From contig JBJKPR010000011.1 of the NCBI GenBank assembly GCA_046706185.1, positions 27,635-91,634 on the forward strand: a stretch of DNA of 64,000 bases. Direction: 5' to 3'. The notes beneath the pieces were generated by a model that saw only the letters and a list, made by a program, of their open reading frames with translations, made no database searches and was not told the DNA's origin. Positions 31,773-42,002 of this stretch are shown piece by piece; positions within the stretch are counted from its first letter, which is position 1; each line of letters opens with the position of its first letter. The DNA is from JAJZXY01 sp046706185 (GTDB taxonomy: Archaea; Thermoplasmatota; Thermoplasmata; Sysuiplasmatales; Sysuiplasmataceae). Both the position numbers and the translations under genes were made by a program.

Positions 31773-34700
31773 TCACTCCGTCTTCCTGTTGAAGAGCGAG
31801 TTGCATCCGCCTGTCTGAGGGAGATGCCTGTAGTAGACAGTGTGTGGCCTCTTCTTCCATGAGTTGCGGTTCACAATGAAGAGCGTCATGCATATTATCG
31901 ATGAAGCAGCAAGAAGAGAGGCCGAAATTCCTATGTATGAAATGAACTTGGACTGTATTGGCAGTCCGAGAGTGAACGTGATGGTGTGCGCTCCAGGCTC
32001 AGGATACAGAAGGAAGCCTATCAGCGAGTAGTCGACCCTCACCGCCTCCCATCCGGACAGGCCGCGGCCGTCCTGGACCTGCCAGGGATTGAGCAGGTAG
32101 TTCTGGTTGAATACAAGGAGCACTGGTTTGCCTGTCGTGTCACTGTCTGTCATGTTTATGCTGTACGAGTATTGCGAGGTCCTGACGTATGACAGTTTCA
32201 CGTCTGAAGCAACAGCCGTTACAACGGGCGTCACAACAAACATCCCGGGAGGTGGAGCGTCTGTGACTGGGGGCGGGTTTCCAACAAGGGCGCTTCCTGG
32301 CTGGACAAAGGATCCGTTAGAGGAGTATGAGTTGCCTATCCCGATGGAGTTTATTCTCACATACTGCTCCCCGGGCCACTGAAGCAGTGGTACGCCGTTG
32401 AGCCCTGTGCCGTTGTCGCTGACAGGGTATATTTGTATCACAATGTAGTTGATCACCTTGCTTGCAGAGTTGGACACGACTGCAGGCAGGTTGATAACCA
32501 TCGACGTGTTCCTGCCGCTGCTTGTGTAGTATCCGCCACCGTATGCAGGTGCAAGCATGCCATCACCCCATCCTAGGCTGTTATAAGGTGCGACTGTAAA
32601 CAGATAGTTCTGCTGCAGCTCGTTCACAGACATGTTTGACAGGTCAGGCGTCGTTATGACGTGTATCGATATGGCGGTGTTCCTGTTTGTCGAGAAATTC
32701 AGTATAAGGTAGGGGAATATCGTTGTATTGATCTGCAGCGGTACACCGTTGAAGTATGTTGGAGGAGGTGACCACAAAGGCGGTTCTAGCTGGTTTGCAT
32801 CTATACTCTGTTTGGTCGAGTTGTTGAGCGATATCACGATACTGTTGTTCTCCCACGAGGGGAAGAAGTCGTGCGCAGGTGCATAGATTGAGTTAATGAG
32901 AGACAGGTTGTAGAATGTTTTTGTTATGTTTATCTCCTGTGCGGCATATCCGTCCGAAAGCAGCGAGGGGTCGATGGTTGAGGCACCGATCCTGAAGACG
33001 GAAGGGGAAGTATCAACCCTGTAAATGTAGTCCTGGCCGATGATTTTTGCAAGCGTGATCCCCTGGGTGACATTAAGACCGTTGAGTATTGTGCCATAGT
33101 CGGGCGTCTTTGTGTACGACCAGTATGGCGTCTCTCCCACCTGCCCCTCTATGACGACATAGCTGATGCCCATGGAGGAAAGTATGGAGGCGTAGCCGGC
33201 CATAGTTGCCGTGTTTGCGTGCTCAATCGTCTGGTAGATGTAATCTGTCAGGAAATTGGCAGGACCGTCTATGACAGCAGTGTTTGGCATCAGGAAAGGC
33301 AGCACGTCGTATGAGTCGTAGCCGTGCGTCCAGTTCTGCGATATGAAACGCCCTGGATAGAGGAGAGCATAGCCGTCGGTCAGGTTATGCTTGATGTAGT
33401 TCGCCACATCCTCCACATAGGAGGGGATCTGCATTCTTGCGTGGAATGGTTCGACTGGCACGGCGTCACCGGTGTATATGGGTGTTGACATGGAAAAGAA
33501 CGGTATCCAGAGAAGAAGGACCACAATGGTTGCGGATGCCGCCATCCTGAGTACCCCGGACCTCCGCTTCGAAAGCTGTCCCGGTCCGGGTGAAGGCATT
33601 GACCAGTCGCCCTTCAGCCTGTTGCGCCTGAATGTAAGATATATCATGTCAAGCGCTACAACAAGCGAAAGAATCAGCAGATCCTCGAAGGCGTAGAGGA
33701 GTGAACCTGTCGGGTTCCTGAGTATCTGGAGAAGAAGGGTGTTCCTGTTCAGCTCAAGCAGGAGAGGGAGTATTGGCGAGTTTACTCCCACCATGAAGAG
33801 GGAGAGAAGGAACGTGGCGGAGAGAAGATATGCGAACTTCAGCACGACGCGCTTCCTGTAAAGTGCTGCGGAGACGCATCCGGCTATGAGTATCGCCGGA
33901 AACACGTAGCTGGCAACGGAGCCAATCGTGTCGAACATGAACGTGTTGAACGGCGTATATATCTCAGCATTGAACTGGAAATGAGGCAGGTACATTCCCC
34001 TGAAGAGCAGCGGAATCTGCATCATTTTGGTTGAGGAGAGGAATATGGCCGTGTTCTGCGCCACCGAGCCGCTGCTTGAAAGGTAACCCGGGTCCGATAC
34101 GGAGGCGAGGTATGAAGTTGAAAGCCACCAGAGGCTCGAAATTGCAATAACCACGATGACAAGAGCATACGACACGGAAAGCTTCAGGATTGATTTGCGG
34201 AAAGTAAGTGAGCCGAAGAAAGGGAGAGGGACGAGTATGAGCGTAAGGAGAAGAAGTGAGATGTTGGAGGGTATGTTTGTGCTGAAGCCGAGCGTTCCGG
34301 AGACGAACATGAGGAACACATAAAGCGGGTGAATGCGGCCGGTGCTCACATAGACCCTTACCATTGAAAGCGTGTAGTATACAAACATGAAGCCGAAGCC
34401 GAGGAGCAGGAAAGTGGAAGGGAGGCCATCCCACCATATCAGCGCCTGGACAGGGTAGTTCACAAACGATACGATGCCGGCCACAGTTGCAATAGGCACT
34501 GCAATGTGGTCAGGCATGACCCGTCCAATGAAGAATTCCCTAACTATGCGGTAGAAGTAAATGCCTGCAAGTGCCTGGAGCCCTGCCCATGTTATCACCT
34601 CCTGTGAGGGGATAGACAGGCCTGCCGCGGACAGGAGTGTGCTCCAGGCGGCAATAGGCAGGTTGAAGAAATTGAGCACATTCAGCCCCCCCATCTGTGA

Positions 34701-34937
34701 ACCTGACCAGGCGTTGAAGTAAGAAACAAGCTGTCCGGAGGGGTTTACAGGCCAAATCTCATCAATGAAATGAATAACGTAGTTTCCGCCGACGTTTATG
34801 AGTGTGACGTAGACAGCCACCAGGCCTATGATCGCAAAAGGAACGATGTCAGATCTGCTGAACTCCGGTGGTGGACCTTCAACTGCCGACGAACGGTTGT
34901 AAAGCAGGTCCTTCATCCGGATGATGAACCCGGTCAA
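31773..34937 (-). CDS. Large GT-C-like membrane glycosyltransferase with extracellular domain
   Basis: 1054 residues from TTG 34937, or 1047 from ATG 34916. The N-terminal half has about 12 membrane helices; the first outer loop contains 'FIDEIWPVNP', an acidic motif placed like the catalytic loop of GT-C enzymes. The C-terminal half (about 490-1000) is extracytoplasmic, rich in N-x-S/T sequons, followed by a final helix near 1005-1030 and a basic tail. The layout recalls DUF3367/AftD- or YfhO-type GT-C proteins; the exact family is uncertain. It would transfer a sugar from a polyprenyl phosphate outside the cell. The flippase follows immediately. Confidence 0.65.
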   Translation of the reverse strand: MTGFIIRMKDLLYNRSSAVEGPPPEFSRSDIVPFAIIGLVAVYVTLINVGGNYVIHFIDEIWPVNPSGQLVSYFNAWSGSQMGGLNVLNFFNLPIAAWSTLLSAAGLSIPSQEVITWAGLQALAGIYFYRIVREFFIGRVMPDHIAVPIATVAGIVSFVNYPVQALIWWDGLPSTFLLLGFGFMFVYYTLSMVRVYVSTGRIHPLYVFLMFVSGTLGFSTNIPSNISLLLLTLILVPLPFFGSLTFRKSILKLSVSYALVIVVIAISSLWWLSTSYLASVSDPGYLSSSGSVAQNTAIFLSSTKMMQIPLLFRGMYLPHFQFNAEIYTPFNTFMFDTIGSVASYVFPAILIAGCVSAALYRKRVVLKFAYLLSATFLLSLFMVGVNSPILPLLLELNRNTLLLQILRNPTGSLLYAFEDLLILSLVVALDMIYLTFRRNRLKGDWSMPSPGPGQLSKRRSGVLRMAASATIVVLLLWIPFFSMSTPIYTGDAVPVEPFHARMQIPSYVEDVANYIKHNLTDGYALLYPGRFISQNWTHGYDSYDVLPFLMPNTAVIDGPANFLTDYIYQTIEHANTATMAGYASILSSMGISYVVIEGQVGETPYWSYTKTPDYGTILNGLNVTQGITLAKIIGQDYIYRVDTSPSVFRIGASTIDPSLLSDGYAAQEINITKTFYNLSLINSIYAPAHDFFPSWENNSIVISLNNSTKQSIDANQLEPPLWSPPPTYFNGVPLQINTTIFPYLILNFSTNRNTAISIHVITTPDLSNMSVNELQQNYLFTVAPYNSLGWGDGMLAPAYGGGYYTSSGRNTSMVINLPAVVSNSASKVINYIVIQIYPVSDNGTGLNGVPLLQWPGEQYVRINSIGIGNSYSSNGSFVQPGSALVGNPPPVTDAPPPGMFVVTPVVTAVASDVKLSYVRTSQYSYSINMTDSDTTGKPVLLVFNQNYLLNPWQVQDGRGLSGWEAVRVDYSLIGFLLYPEPGAHTITFTLGLPIQSKFISYIGISASLLAASSIICMTLFIVNRNSWKKRPHTVYYRHLPQTGGCNSLFNRKTE

Positions 34938-34952
34938 CCGACTTCCCCTTAC

Positions 34953-34960
34953 CTTTAAAT
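34953..34960 (-). promoter_or_regulatory. TATA box for the GT-C-like gene
   Basis: ATTTAAAG on the minus strand. It is about 20 bases from TTG 34937 and 41 bases from ATG 34916, so it does not decide between them. Confidence 0.45.
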
Positions 34961-35078
34961 TCAGTTTTGATGGGTATATTATTGTTTTTACGGTAGACTA
35001 TTGAGTTAACATAGCGGCACCGGACCGCTGGCATGGGCAGGCGGTGGCTGCACACCCCTCCCGTGCGTGTATGCCTGC

Positions 35079-38000
35079 CTACTTTCCCCTTCCGCTGCGC
35101 CTGTATGCCACAATGCCGACAGATGCGATAATTACCGCGGATGCGGATGCCAGCAGGACGTCAAGAATGGTCACACCCGTGCCGGCAAGGGTGAAAAGCA
35201 GATCATTCCACCATTGGGACCCTCCACCCTGACCGTTCAGATTGGTGAAGGTTATCTGCAGGTTCGCAGCCTTCCCGGAAACAGCAGCGCTGCCGGAAGC
35301 TGGCGATGCAGAGTAGCTGGCAGGTGAAGTGACCGTGAACAGGTAAGTGCCGTTCTTTTCGGTGAAGACGATGGTTGAGTTTGAGGAGCTGAGCGTAAAA
35401 CCGTTCATTGTTACAGACCACTTCTGACCGTTCAGTCCGCTCTCCCTGAATGTGATGCTGTAGGTGCTGTTTTCAGGCGTGAGGCTTGTGAAAGGTATGC
35501 CGACTGAAACAGGGTTTCCATTGACGGTGACGGAGCCGGAGGTGTTGGATGTGTAGCCGGGCACGCTGTCAATCGTGTATGCGTATGTACCGTTTGCCTC
35601 GCTGAACCTTATGCTGCTGCTGTTAGTGCTCAGGTGTGTCACGCCTAAGGTGACACCCCATGTTGTGCCCGTCGGAAGCCCCGACTCTGTGAAAGTGACC
35701 CCAAACACCGATGGCCCCGGCGGTGTAACTATCTGCGAAATGCCTGTGCCGTTTGCAAAGTAAAGCGAGCTGGTTCCGTCTCTGGATGGCGTGTACACGG
35801 CGGTTATGTCAGTGTAGCTGTATCCCGCCTTCACGCTCTTTATGAGTTCGTTCTGCCCGCTTGTCGAATTGTACCTGTAGAGGTTGACTGTGCCGTTGAC
35901 ATGCGCCTGGTTAGGCAGGGAGAAGAGCACGTTGATGGGCGGCGCAGAGGTTGATGTTGTGGAAATGTAAGTCATGTTTGGCTCAAGCGCCTCCTGATAT
36001 CTGTAGCCCTGGTATGTGAAGTTGGGCTGGACCCCGCCCATTCCGTTGTAGGAGAGCACCCAGGAAGAACCGTTGTAGGTGAAGCTGGGTATGACTGCCC
36101 ATGACCACATTGCAGGGTTTGTGTGTGCCGGCGACTGCGGGTTGATCATATAGTCTGAAGTTGCATTCTGCGCAACCGTCGTGTTGAATATGTATGCCCC
36201 TCCGGGGCCCGGCACAGGCTGCAGGGTTGTGCCATAGCCCATCGGTATTTCGTATGTAATGTCGCTACCGTTGTATCCCTGAGTGAACTGGTCGTACTTT
36301 CCCCAGTGGCCGCCGGGACCGTATGGCCAGTACGGGTTGATGTAGCTCATGCCGCCCGGGGCAGGGTAGTAGAAGAAGTGGTTGCCGATGAGTGTAAGGT
36401 TGCCTCCGCCGCCGCCGTTCTGGTAGGCCTGATCTGTGCCAATAGGCACTGTCAAGTTTGTAAGGTTCATGAACCAGTTGTCTGCTATTGTCACGTTTGC
36501 AGCTGTTGCCAGTATGTCCTCTGAATGCGGCGGCTGGTACCAGTACATGTAGTTGTCAGGTATGCCGAGCACATACTTCGGACTGTTCAGGAACACATTG
36601 TGAGCAACATATCCGACCACTCCATGGATTGCAAATTCAATGTTCCCTGCTATACCGTTCCAACCGCTTCCAAAGCTTGGGTGGTCGAAGGTGTTGTATG
36701 TGATGTTGATATACGGCGTTCCCTGCCAGACGACGTTCACGCCGCCCTCCATCCACAGGTCGGAAAAGCCAGCTCCGTTGTGCGCTATTGTATACGCTGT
36801 GTAGTTGAAGTAGATGTACTGGAACGTGTTGTTGGAGAACTCAACCGCGCCCGGCTGCTGCGATGAGAAAAGCCTGAAGAATGAATACGTCTTTGCATCG
36901 TAGACATAAGGGAAGAGGTTATGGTTGAAGGAGGCAGTCATCTGCTTGCCGTTGAGAGCTATCGGCCTTGTGAGTATGAAAGCACCGAACCCGAGGTCCA
37001 TGTACGAGTAGTTGACCCAGAGAGGACCGTTCAGCTGCAGGTTGATCCTTGCTCCGTAGAAGGGGGGCGGGTTTGCTATGCTGCTTATCACCTGGTCCGC
37101 CTGCGCCTGCGTGTAGTTGAAATTGAAATTGTCGTTGTAGAAGTGCAGCCAGGCGTTGTAGCCGCCCAGTATGGGCGTCACATTTATGTTCGGAAATCCC
37201 CAGGTGAAAACTGAGTAGGAGAAGTTGATATCTCCCATGTATCCTGATGATCCTCCGTTTATGCTGAACGGGAGGTACGGGTGGGTGGGCGATATGCTGT
37301 CGTACGCATCTACGAACGAGTAGTTGCTCGGTGCCGAGAAGGTGAGTGTGGAGTGTGTGAAATTGACAAATGTGGCGGCAATCTGTCCCACAGCTATCTG
37401 AGAGGCGTAGGGCCACGTCTGGTTTATGAATGACTGCACAGAGTTGAAGGTGTATATTGCCATGTCAAGGGTCGAGTTGCTCATCATGACGTGTGTGAAA
37501 TTCAGTACACCCTGGGCAGAGCCACCCGTGACGACGCTGTTCACGATTGAAACATGGTCGAGGTTTGACACAGTCCTGAAGTTGCCCGAATCGAACACGA
37601 AGCCGTTTGTCCCGCCCGGGACAGTCGTGTTCAGTATGACATCATTGTAGAAGTTGCCGAATACACCGCCGCTTCCCCCGTTCATGTGTATGAAGTACGA
37701 ATAGGAAGCGTTCACGAACCCCATCTCCAGCCCGCCGGCTGCGTTGGGGGTATTAACAGCACCCACACCGAAGAACGTGCTGTGGCTGGCAATCACATCG
37801 GTGACGCCGTCACCTGACTGGAATTCGGGATGGTTGGTGCTGAGGAAGTAGACTGTGGAGTTGACAAAGCTCACGCTCGATGGAATACCCTGCGGTGCAT
37901 AGCTCTCGTTCATGTACACGAGAGCGTTGCTGAAGGCGAGTGAGCTTCCTGAAGAGAAGTGCATCGGGGAAGACACATATGTCGTGCCCCCGTCTATCAC

Positions 38001-41000
38001 GGTCGAGCCCTGGATATTCCAGGCGCCGTTTCCTGCCGGAAGAGCGGAGCCTGTCAGCTGGCCCGTGGTGTAACTTTCGCCGCTCATTGAGCTGTCCACA
38101 ATTGAAACAACTGAATGCCCCGCCAGCGAATAGGGCTGGGTCGTGACGTTCGACATGTAGTATCTAGCACCCGTCAGCGGGTTCGAGTAGCCGTTGACAA
38201 GCAGGCTGTAGGTGTACGATGCTGACAGGCCTGTGAAGACAAGGGACCCGTTGGCGGCCGTATAGCCCGACGACAGTGCGCCGTTTCCGGCGCTTGCGTT
38301 CAAGAGCGTCACGTAGAGCTGAGGCATATTGTAACTGCTGCCTGTGTTTGAGCGCTCCGAAAACCAGATGGTTCCGCTTCCGCCGTTGTTGACTCCAACG
38401 CTTGTTCCGGAGGAGGGGAGAAGATATCTTGTAATCGATGAGGAGCCGGGTTTCAGGAGAATCTGCTGCGAGTAGCCGACGACACCGGAGGCCTGCTGTG
38501 TGATTTCAATGAAATACCATCCGGCGGGAGCCGAGACGTTGATGTAGCCCGACGTGGAAGTGAAACCGCCATATGCCGCGCCTGTTGTTATGTTAGTCAG
38601 AAGCACGTAGGCATGCTGGGAGGCGGATCTGGAGGATATTGAGCCGTTGTATACGGCTATTTCGAGCGACGAGGCCGGTGCCGAGAGGCTGTCACCTCTC
38701 GCAATGCCTGCCGGTCCGATATGGCCAGAGGCACCCGTTGGCTCCGTCGGTCCGATCTGTGAGAGTGGAACAGTTGGTCCCTGTATGCCCTGCGCTCCTT
38801 CACCGGGCGGCGGGCTGACCTGCGTATACTGATAGGGGAATGGGAAGCCGAAGTACTGCTGCACATTCGATGGTATTGTCGATGCGTAAAACACTGCACT
38901 CAGACCATCGGAAGCAGGCGTGTAGGTCACTGAGGCGGTTGTCACGGGGCTGCTTGCCTGAATACTCTTTACAAGAACACTCCCCTGGCCTGCGGTGTAC
39001 TTGTAAACGTAGAGCGTTCCGCCGCTTGTGGGAACGGTGAATTCAAGGTTGACAGAAGGCGCAGATGTGCTTGTGGTCGAGATGGCTGTCTGGTTAGGCT
39101 CGACCGAGGTCGTGTACTGGTAACCACCGAATGTGAAATTGGGCTGCGGACCTCCCACCAGCCCGTTCTGGTATGATATCATAGGGGCGCCTGACTGTAT
39201 TGTAACATCTGGCGTTATGTTCCAGACCCACACGCCCTTGCCTGAATACATCGGGATTGGCGTGACAAAGTGCGATGTGTTGAATACAAATGTACCGCCG
39301 GAAACCGCTGTCAGAGTGCTGTTGTAGAATACAGGGATCTGGTAGCTCATGGCAGAGACTGTGTTCTGGTTTGTCGCCTCCACATTCATGTTCGAGAAGA
39401 TGGGAACCGAGGACTCGCCGTATGCGGGGGAATAGTAGAAGTGATTGTCTATCAGCCTGAACTTGCCAGCCCATCCCTGGGGACCGGACTCGTTGTTGTT
39501 CCCCCCGATGGGAATGATCTGCTCGTTGAGGTTCAGGAAATAGTTGTTGTAAATTGTTCCCGTTCCTGCCCAGATCACTATATCCCAGTAGTATGGATTT
39601 GAATGGAACCTGTCCGGACCGATTGTGTAGGAGTAGTTGTTCTCAAAGAGACTGTATGACACGTTCGCGATCACCTGGCCGGGCCTGCCCTCACCCAGAA
39701 GAACATCGACTGGGGCCGTGTTCGTATCGGCGCTTGTATTGCCTGCAAAGAACGGCTTGAACGTTACATGGGTGACATTGAGATATGCAGGTCCTCCTCC
39801 TGCAGGCGGATATTCGACGTTCATGTCCTCAATCAGCTGCCCCTGGCCGTTGTATGTGTGGCCTGTTATGAGATTTGTGAGTGAGTAGTTCACGTAGACG
39901 TATCCCCATGTATCGTTGGAGTAGGTCACGCTGAACGGCCCCTTGTGCTTCAGGCTCCCGAACAGCTGGTTCTGCATCGTGTCTGCATTGATCTCATTGA
40001 GGCCGGTGAAGTAATCGTGTGAAAAGGTCATGTTGTTTCCCTGGAAGTTGAACAACCCCCCTGTCACTTCGGTCGTGTAGTTTACGTAGAGAGGATTATC
40101 ACCTGTGCCGGAGCCGATAACATGGTAGTCCCAGCCGTTGACGATCTGCTGAACAGTGTAGTTTTCATTGATGTAATCGTCATAAAGGTTTATCCTTGAG
40201 CCGCCGGTGAAAACATTGATCCATGGAAGCCTGGTCGCCTGGTTGAAGAACATCAGGCTTCTTGTTATGTTGACAGTCCCTGTATTGAAATTTGTATTCC
40301 CAACGGACGCCATGTATGAGTTGATGTCCATGGCTGGCGGGGGCACGAAGGTCAGATAGATGTTTGTTATGAACACATTCCCGGAGCCGAAGTTGACATA
40401 CCCGGGCGTTGACGGAGGGATGGTGTAGGTGACATTCGTATTGTTGTAGTAACCAACCACATTGCTGTACATCTGGGTGCTCGCATTGTTCCTGACTATG
40501 TCGTTGGAGAAGACAGTCATTGTGGTGACAGCTGGACCGAAGAGAGGTGACTGGGATATGACCGAATTCTCAACAATCCCGTTCGCCACGGAAAGCTGTC
40601 TGCCGCTCTGCACCTGAATGAACTGGTCGTTCTGGAAGGTGCCCGCAAGGGCAAGGTTGCCAAGCAGGTACGAGTTTCTGACGCTGTTGCTTATTATGCT
40701 TACAGCCTGCCCTGAGAGCGGGACAGAGCTGGAGGCCGCGTATATTATTGAGTGGTCCATGTAAGGCTCGACGGCGTGCATTGATGCAGGGTCGCCGAAG
40801 AGGCTGTCCAGGTTTGTCAGAATTATGACCGTGGAATTGACGAAGTAGATGTTCAGGCCGCTGCTGCCGCCTGTTCCTGACTGGCTTTCGTTGAAGTAGA
40901 CCCTGGCGTTCACGAATTTCAGCGAGTAGGAGTTGAGGTTCAGCTTCTGGGATATGTATGTCACGCCGCCCGTAACCACTGTGTTGCCAGCAAGCGACCA

Positions 41001-42002
41001 TGAAAAGCCGTTGGGAGAATACTGGGTAGGTGATGTCCCCGAAACTGAGCCTGTGGTGGATGTCTTTCCGCCGAGGTTCAGCGGCGAGCTGTCCACGAAG
41101 TTCCTTCCGTTGAGCGTAAACGGTTCGGTGTAGTTGGCAATGTTGTAAACGACACCTGTAAGTTCATTGCTGAAACCGACGAAGCCGAACGAGTAAGAGT
41201 ATGCAGGATTGACATTTGTGAAAATCGCAGTGCCGTTCGAAAGCGCATAAGCTGTCGCAAGCACCGAATTTCCGCTGCTGGCGTTGAGCAGCCGCACTTC
41301 CATCTGTGGAAGATGCGAGTATGTGCCTGTCCCGAAGGGAGCTGTAGGCTGCTCCATGTATACCGTGGACCACTGGGTGGATGAGGGCCCGTTAGACACG
41401 CTGGCCGTACCGTATGATGATGGAATTAGATACCGTGTGAATGAGCCTGATGAAACAATGTCAACCATCTGAATGAAGTCAGTGTATCCCGCACCTGCAG
41501 TGATGCGGAGGAGGTACCAGCCCGCAGGCACTGTGAGTGATGAAACACCTGATGAGTCTGTGACGGAGGATGAGCTGTTGCCGTTTGTAACATTGAGGAG
41601 CGTCACAGCCACCCCTGTTGCAGGAGAGTGGGACGACATAGTGCCGTAGTATGCCGTGATGGTTACAGTTGCCGAGACAGGGTTCCATGGCACTGGGCCA
41701 GAGTAGTTGACCGGGCCGATGTGACCCGATGTGCCTATGGTTCCCTGAGGGCCCAGAGCAGAATAGGGGACATCCGGTCCCTGTATTCCCTGGGCGCCTA
41801 TATTCGAAGGCACAGACGGCTGGCCGTACCTGTAGGGGAATGAGAAACCGTTTACTTGTGCGGCAGCAGCAGCGCTGTTCGCCTGGCTGGAGGTTATGAC
41901 AACTGCTGTGGAGAGCAGAGTTAGCACTGCGAGCAGTGCTATGAAACGGGCCAGAAAACTCCTGTGGAGCCTGTTACTCGTCCTTGGTGTTTCTTTCGTC
42001 AT
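35079..42002 (-). CDS. Giant modular cell-surface protein, 2307 residues
   Basis: Start at ATG 42002, after a purine-rich AGGAAGAAAGAGA; the longer frame overlaps the preceding gene. A signal peptide (about 14-48) leads to two copies of a module of about 1000 residues (near 50-1050 and 1050-2100). Each begins with a 'GAQGIQGP' motif and Gly-X-Y triplets (e.g. GPQGTIGTSGHIGP), then carboxypeptidase-regulatory-like sandwiches, then a long region with parallel beta-helix character ('NHFFY', 'NWFMNL'), closed by a 'STTSTSAP' strand pair. Two 'ESGLP/ESGLN' repeats (about 2105-2260) and a membrane helix with basic tail complete it. Dozens of sequons. Probably a coat or adhesin. Confidence 0.85.
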   Translation of the reverse strand: MTKETPRTSNRLHRSFLARFIALLAVLTLLSTAVVITSSQANSAAAAAQVNGFSFPYRYGQPSVPSNIGAQGIQGPDVPYSALGPQGTIGTSGHIGPVNYSGPVPWNPVSATVTITAYYGTMSSHSPATGVAVTLLNVTNGNSSSSVTDSSGVSSLTVPAGWYLLRITAGAGYTDFIQMVDIVSSGSFTRYLIPSSYGTASVSNGPSSTQWSTVYMEQPTAPFGTGTYSHLPQMEVRLLNASSGNSVLATAYALSNGTAIFTNVNPAYSYSFGFVGFSNELTGVVYNIANYTEPFTLNGRNFVDSSPLNLGGKTSTTGSVSGTSPTQYSPNGFSWSLAGNTVVTGGVTYISQKLNLNSYSLKFVNARVYFNESQSGTGGSSGLNIYFVNSTVIILTNLDSLFGDPASMHAVEPYMDHSIIYAASSSVPLSGQAVSIISNSVRNSYLLGNLALAGTFQNDQFIQVQSGRQLSVANGIVENSVISQSPLFGPAVTTMTVFSNDIVRNNASTQMYSNVVGYYNNTNVTYTIPPSTPGYVNFGSGNVFITNIYLTFVPPPAMDINSYMASVGNTNFNTGTVNITRSLMFFNQATRLPWINVFTGGSRINLYDDYINENYTVQQIVNGWDYHVIGSGTGDNPLYVNYTTEVTGGLFNFQGNNMTFSHDYFTGLNEINADTMQNQLFGSLKHKGPFSVTYSNDTWGYVYVNYSLTNLITGHTYNGQGQLIEDMNVEYPPAGGGPAYLNVTHVTFKPFFAGNTSADTNTAPVDVLLGEGRPGQVIANVSYSLFENNYSYTIGPDRFHSNPYYWDIVIWAGTGTIYNNYFLNLNEQIIPIGGNNNESGPQGWAGKFRLIDNHFYYSPAYGESSVPIFSNMNVEATNQNTVSAMSYQIPVFYNSTLTAVSGGTFVFNTSHFVTPIPMYSGKGVWVWNITPDVTIQSGAPMISYQNGLVGGPQPNFTFGGYQYTTSVEPNQTAISTTSTSAPSVNLEFTVPTSGGTLYVYKYTAGQGSVLVKSIQASSPVTTASVTYTPASDGLSAVFYASTIPSNVQQYFGFPFPYQYTQVSPPPGEGAQGIQGPTVPLSQIGPTEPTGASGHIGPAGIARGDSLSAPASSLEIAVYNGSISSRSASQHAYVLLTNITTGAAYGGFTSTSGYINVSAPAGWYFIEITQQASGVVGYSQQILLKPGSSSITRYLLPSSGTSVGVNNGGSGTIWFSERSNTGSSYNMPQLYVTLLNASAGNGALSSGYTAANGSLVFTGLSASYTYSLLVNGYSNPLTGARYYMSNVTTQPYSLAGHSVVSIVDSSMSGESYTTGQLTGSALPAGNGAWNIQGSTVIDGGTTYVSSPMHFSSGSSLAFSNALVYMNESYAPQGIPSSVSFVNSTVYFLSTNHPEFQSGDGVTDVIASHSTFFGVGAVNTPNAAGGLEMGFVNASYSYFIHMNGGSGGVFGNFYNDVILNTTVPGGTNGFVFDSGNFRTVSNLDHVSIVNSVVTGGSAQGVLNFTHVMMSNSTLDMAIYTFNSVQSFINQTWPYASQIAVGQIAATFVNFTHSTLTFSAPSNYSFVDAYDSISPTHPYLPFSINGGSSGYMGDINFSYSVFTWGFPNINVTPILGGYNAWLHFYNDNFNFNYTQAQADQVISSIANPPPFYGARINLQLNGPLWVNYSYMDLGFGAFILTRPIALNGKQMTASFNHNLFPYVYDAKTYSFFRLFSSQQPGAVEFSNNTFQYIYFNYTAYTIAHNGAGFSDLWMEGGVNVVWQGTPYINITYNTFDHPSFGSGWNGIAGNIEFAIHGVVGYVAHNVFLNSPKYVLGIPDNYMYWYQPPHSEDILATAANVTIADNWFMNLTNLTVPIGTDQAYQNGGGGGNLTLIGNHFFYYPAPGGMSYINPYWPYGPGGHWGKYDQFTQGYNGSDITYEIPMGYGTTLQPVPGPGGAYIFNTTVAQNATSDYMINPQSPAHTNPAMWSWAVIPSFTYNGSSWVLSYNGMGGVQPNFTYQGYRYQEALEPNMTYISTTSTSAPPINVLFSLPNQAHVNGTVNLYRYNSTSGQNELIKSVKAGYSYTDITAVYTPSRDGTSSLYFANGTGISQIVTPPGPSVFGVTFTESGLPTGTTWGVTLGVTHLSTNSSSIRFSEANGTYAYTIDSVPGYTSNTSGSVTVNGNPVSVGIPFTSLTPENSTYSITFRESGLNGQKWSVTMNGFTLSSSNSTIVFTEKNGTYLFTVTSPASYSASPASGSAAVSGKAANLQITFTNLNGQGGGSQWWNDLLFTLAGTGVTILDVLLASASAVIIASVGIVAYRRSGRGK
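35740..38850 (-). repeat. Surface-protein module, copy 2
   Basis: Encodes the second module, opening with 'YQYTQVSPPPGEGAQGIQGP' and closing with 'EPNMTYISTTSTSAPPINV'. A third copy makes up most of the neighbouring gene (41974-45624). Confidence 0.6.
38870..41850 (-). repeat. Surface-protein module, copy 1
   Basis: Encodes the first module of the 2307-residue protein, opening with 'YRYGQPSVPSNIGAQGIQGP' and closing with 'EPNQTAISTTSTSAPSVNL'. Boundaries are approximate. The copies are diverged in DNA, so this is an old duplication. Confidence 0.6.
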
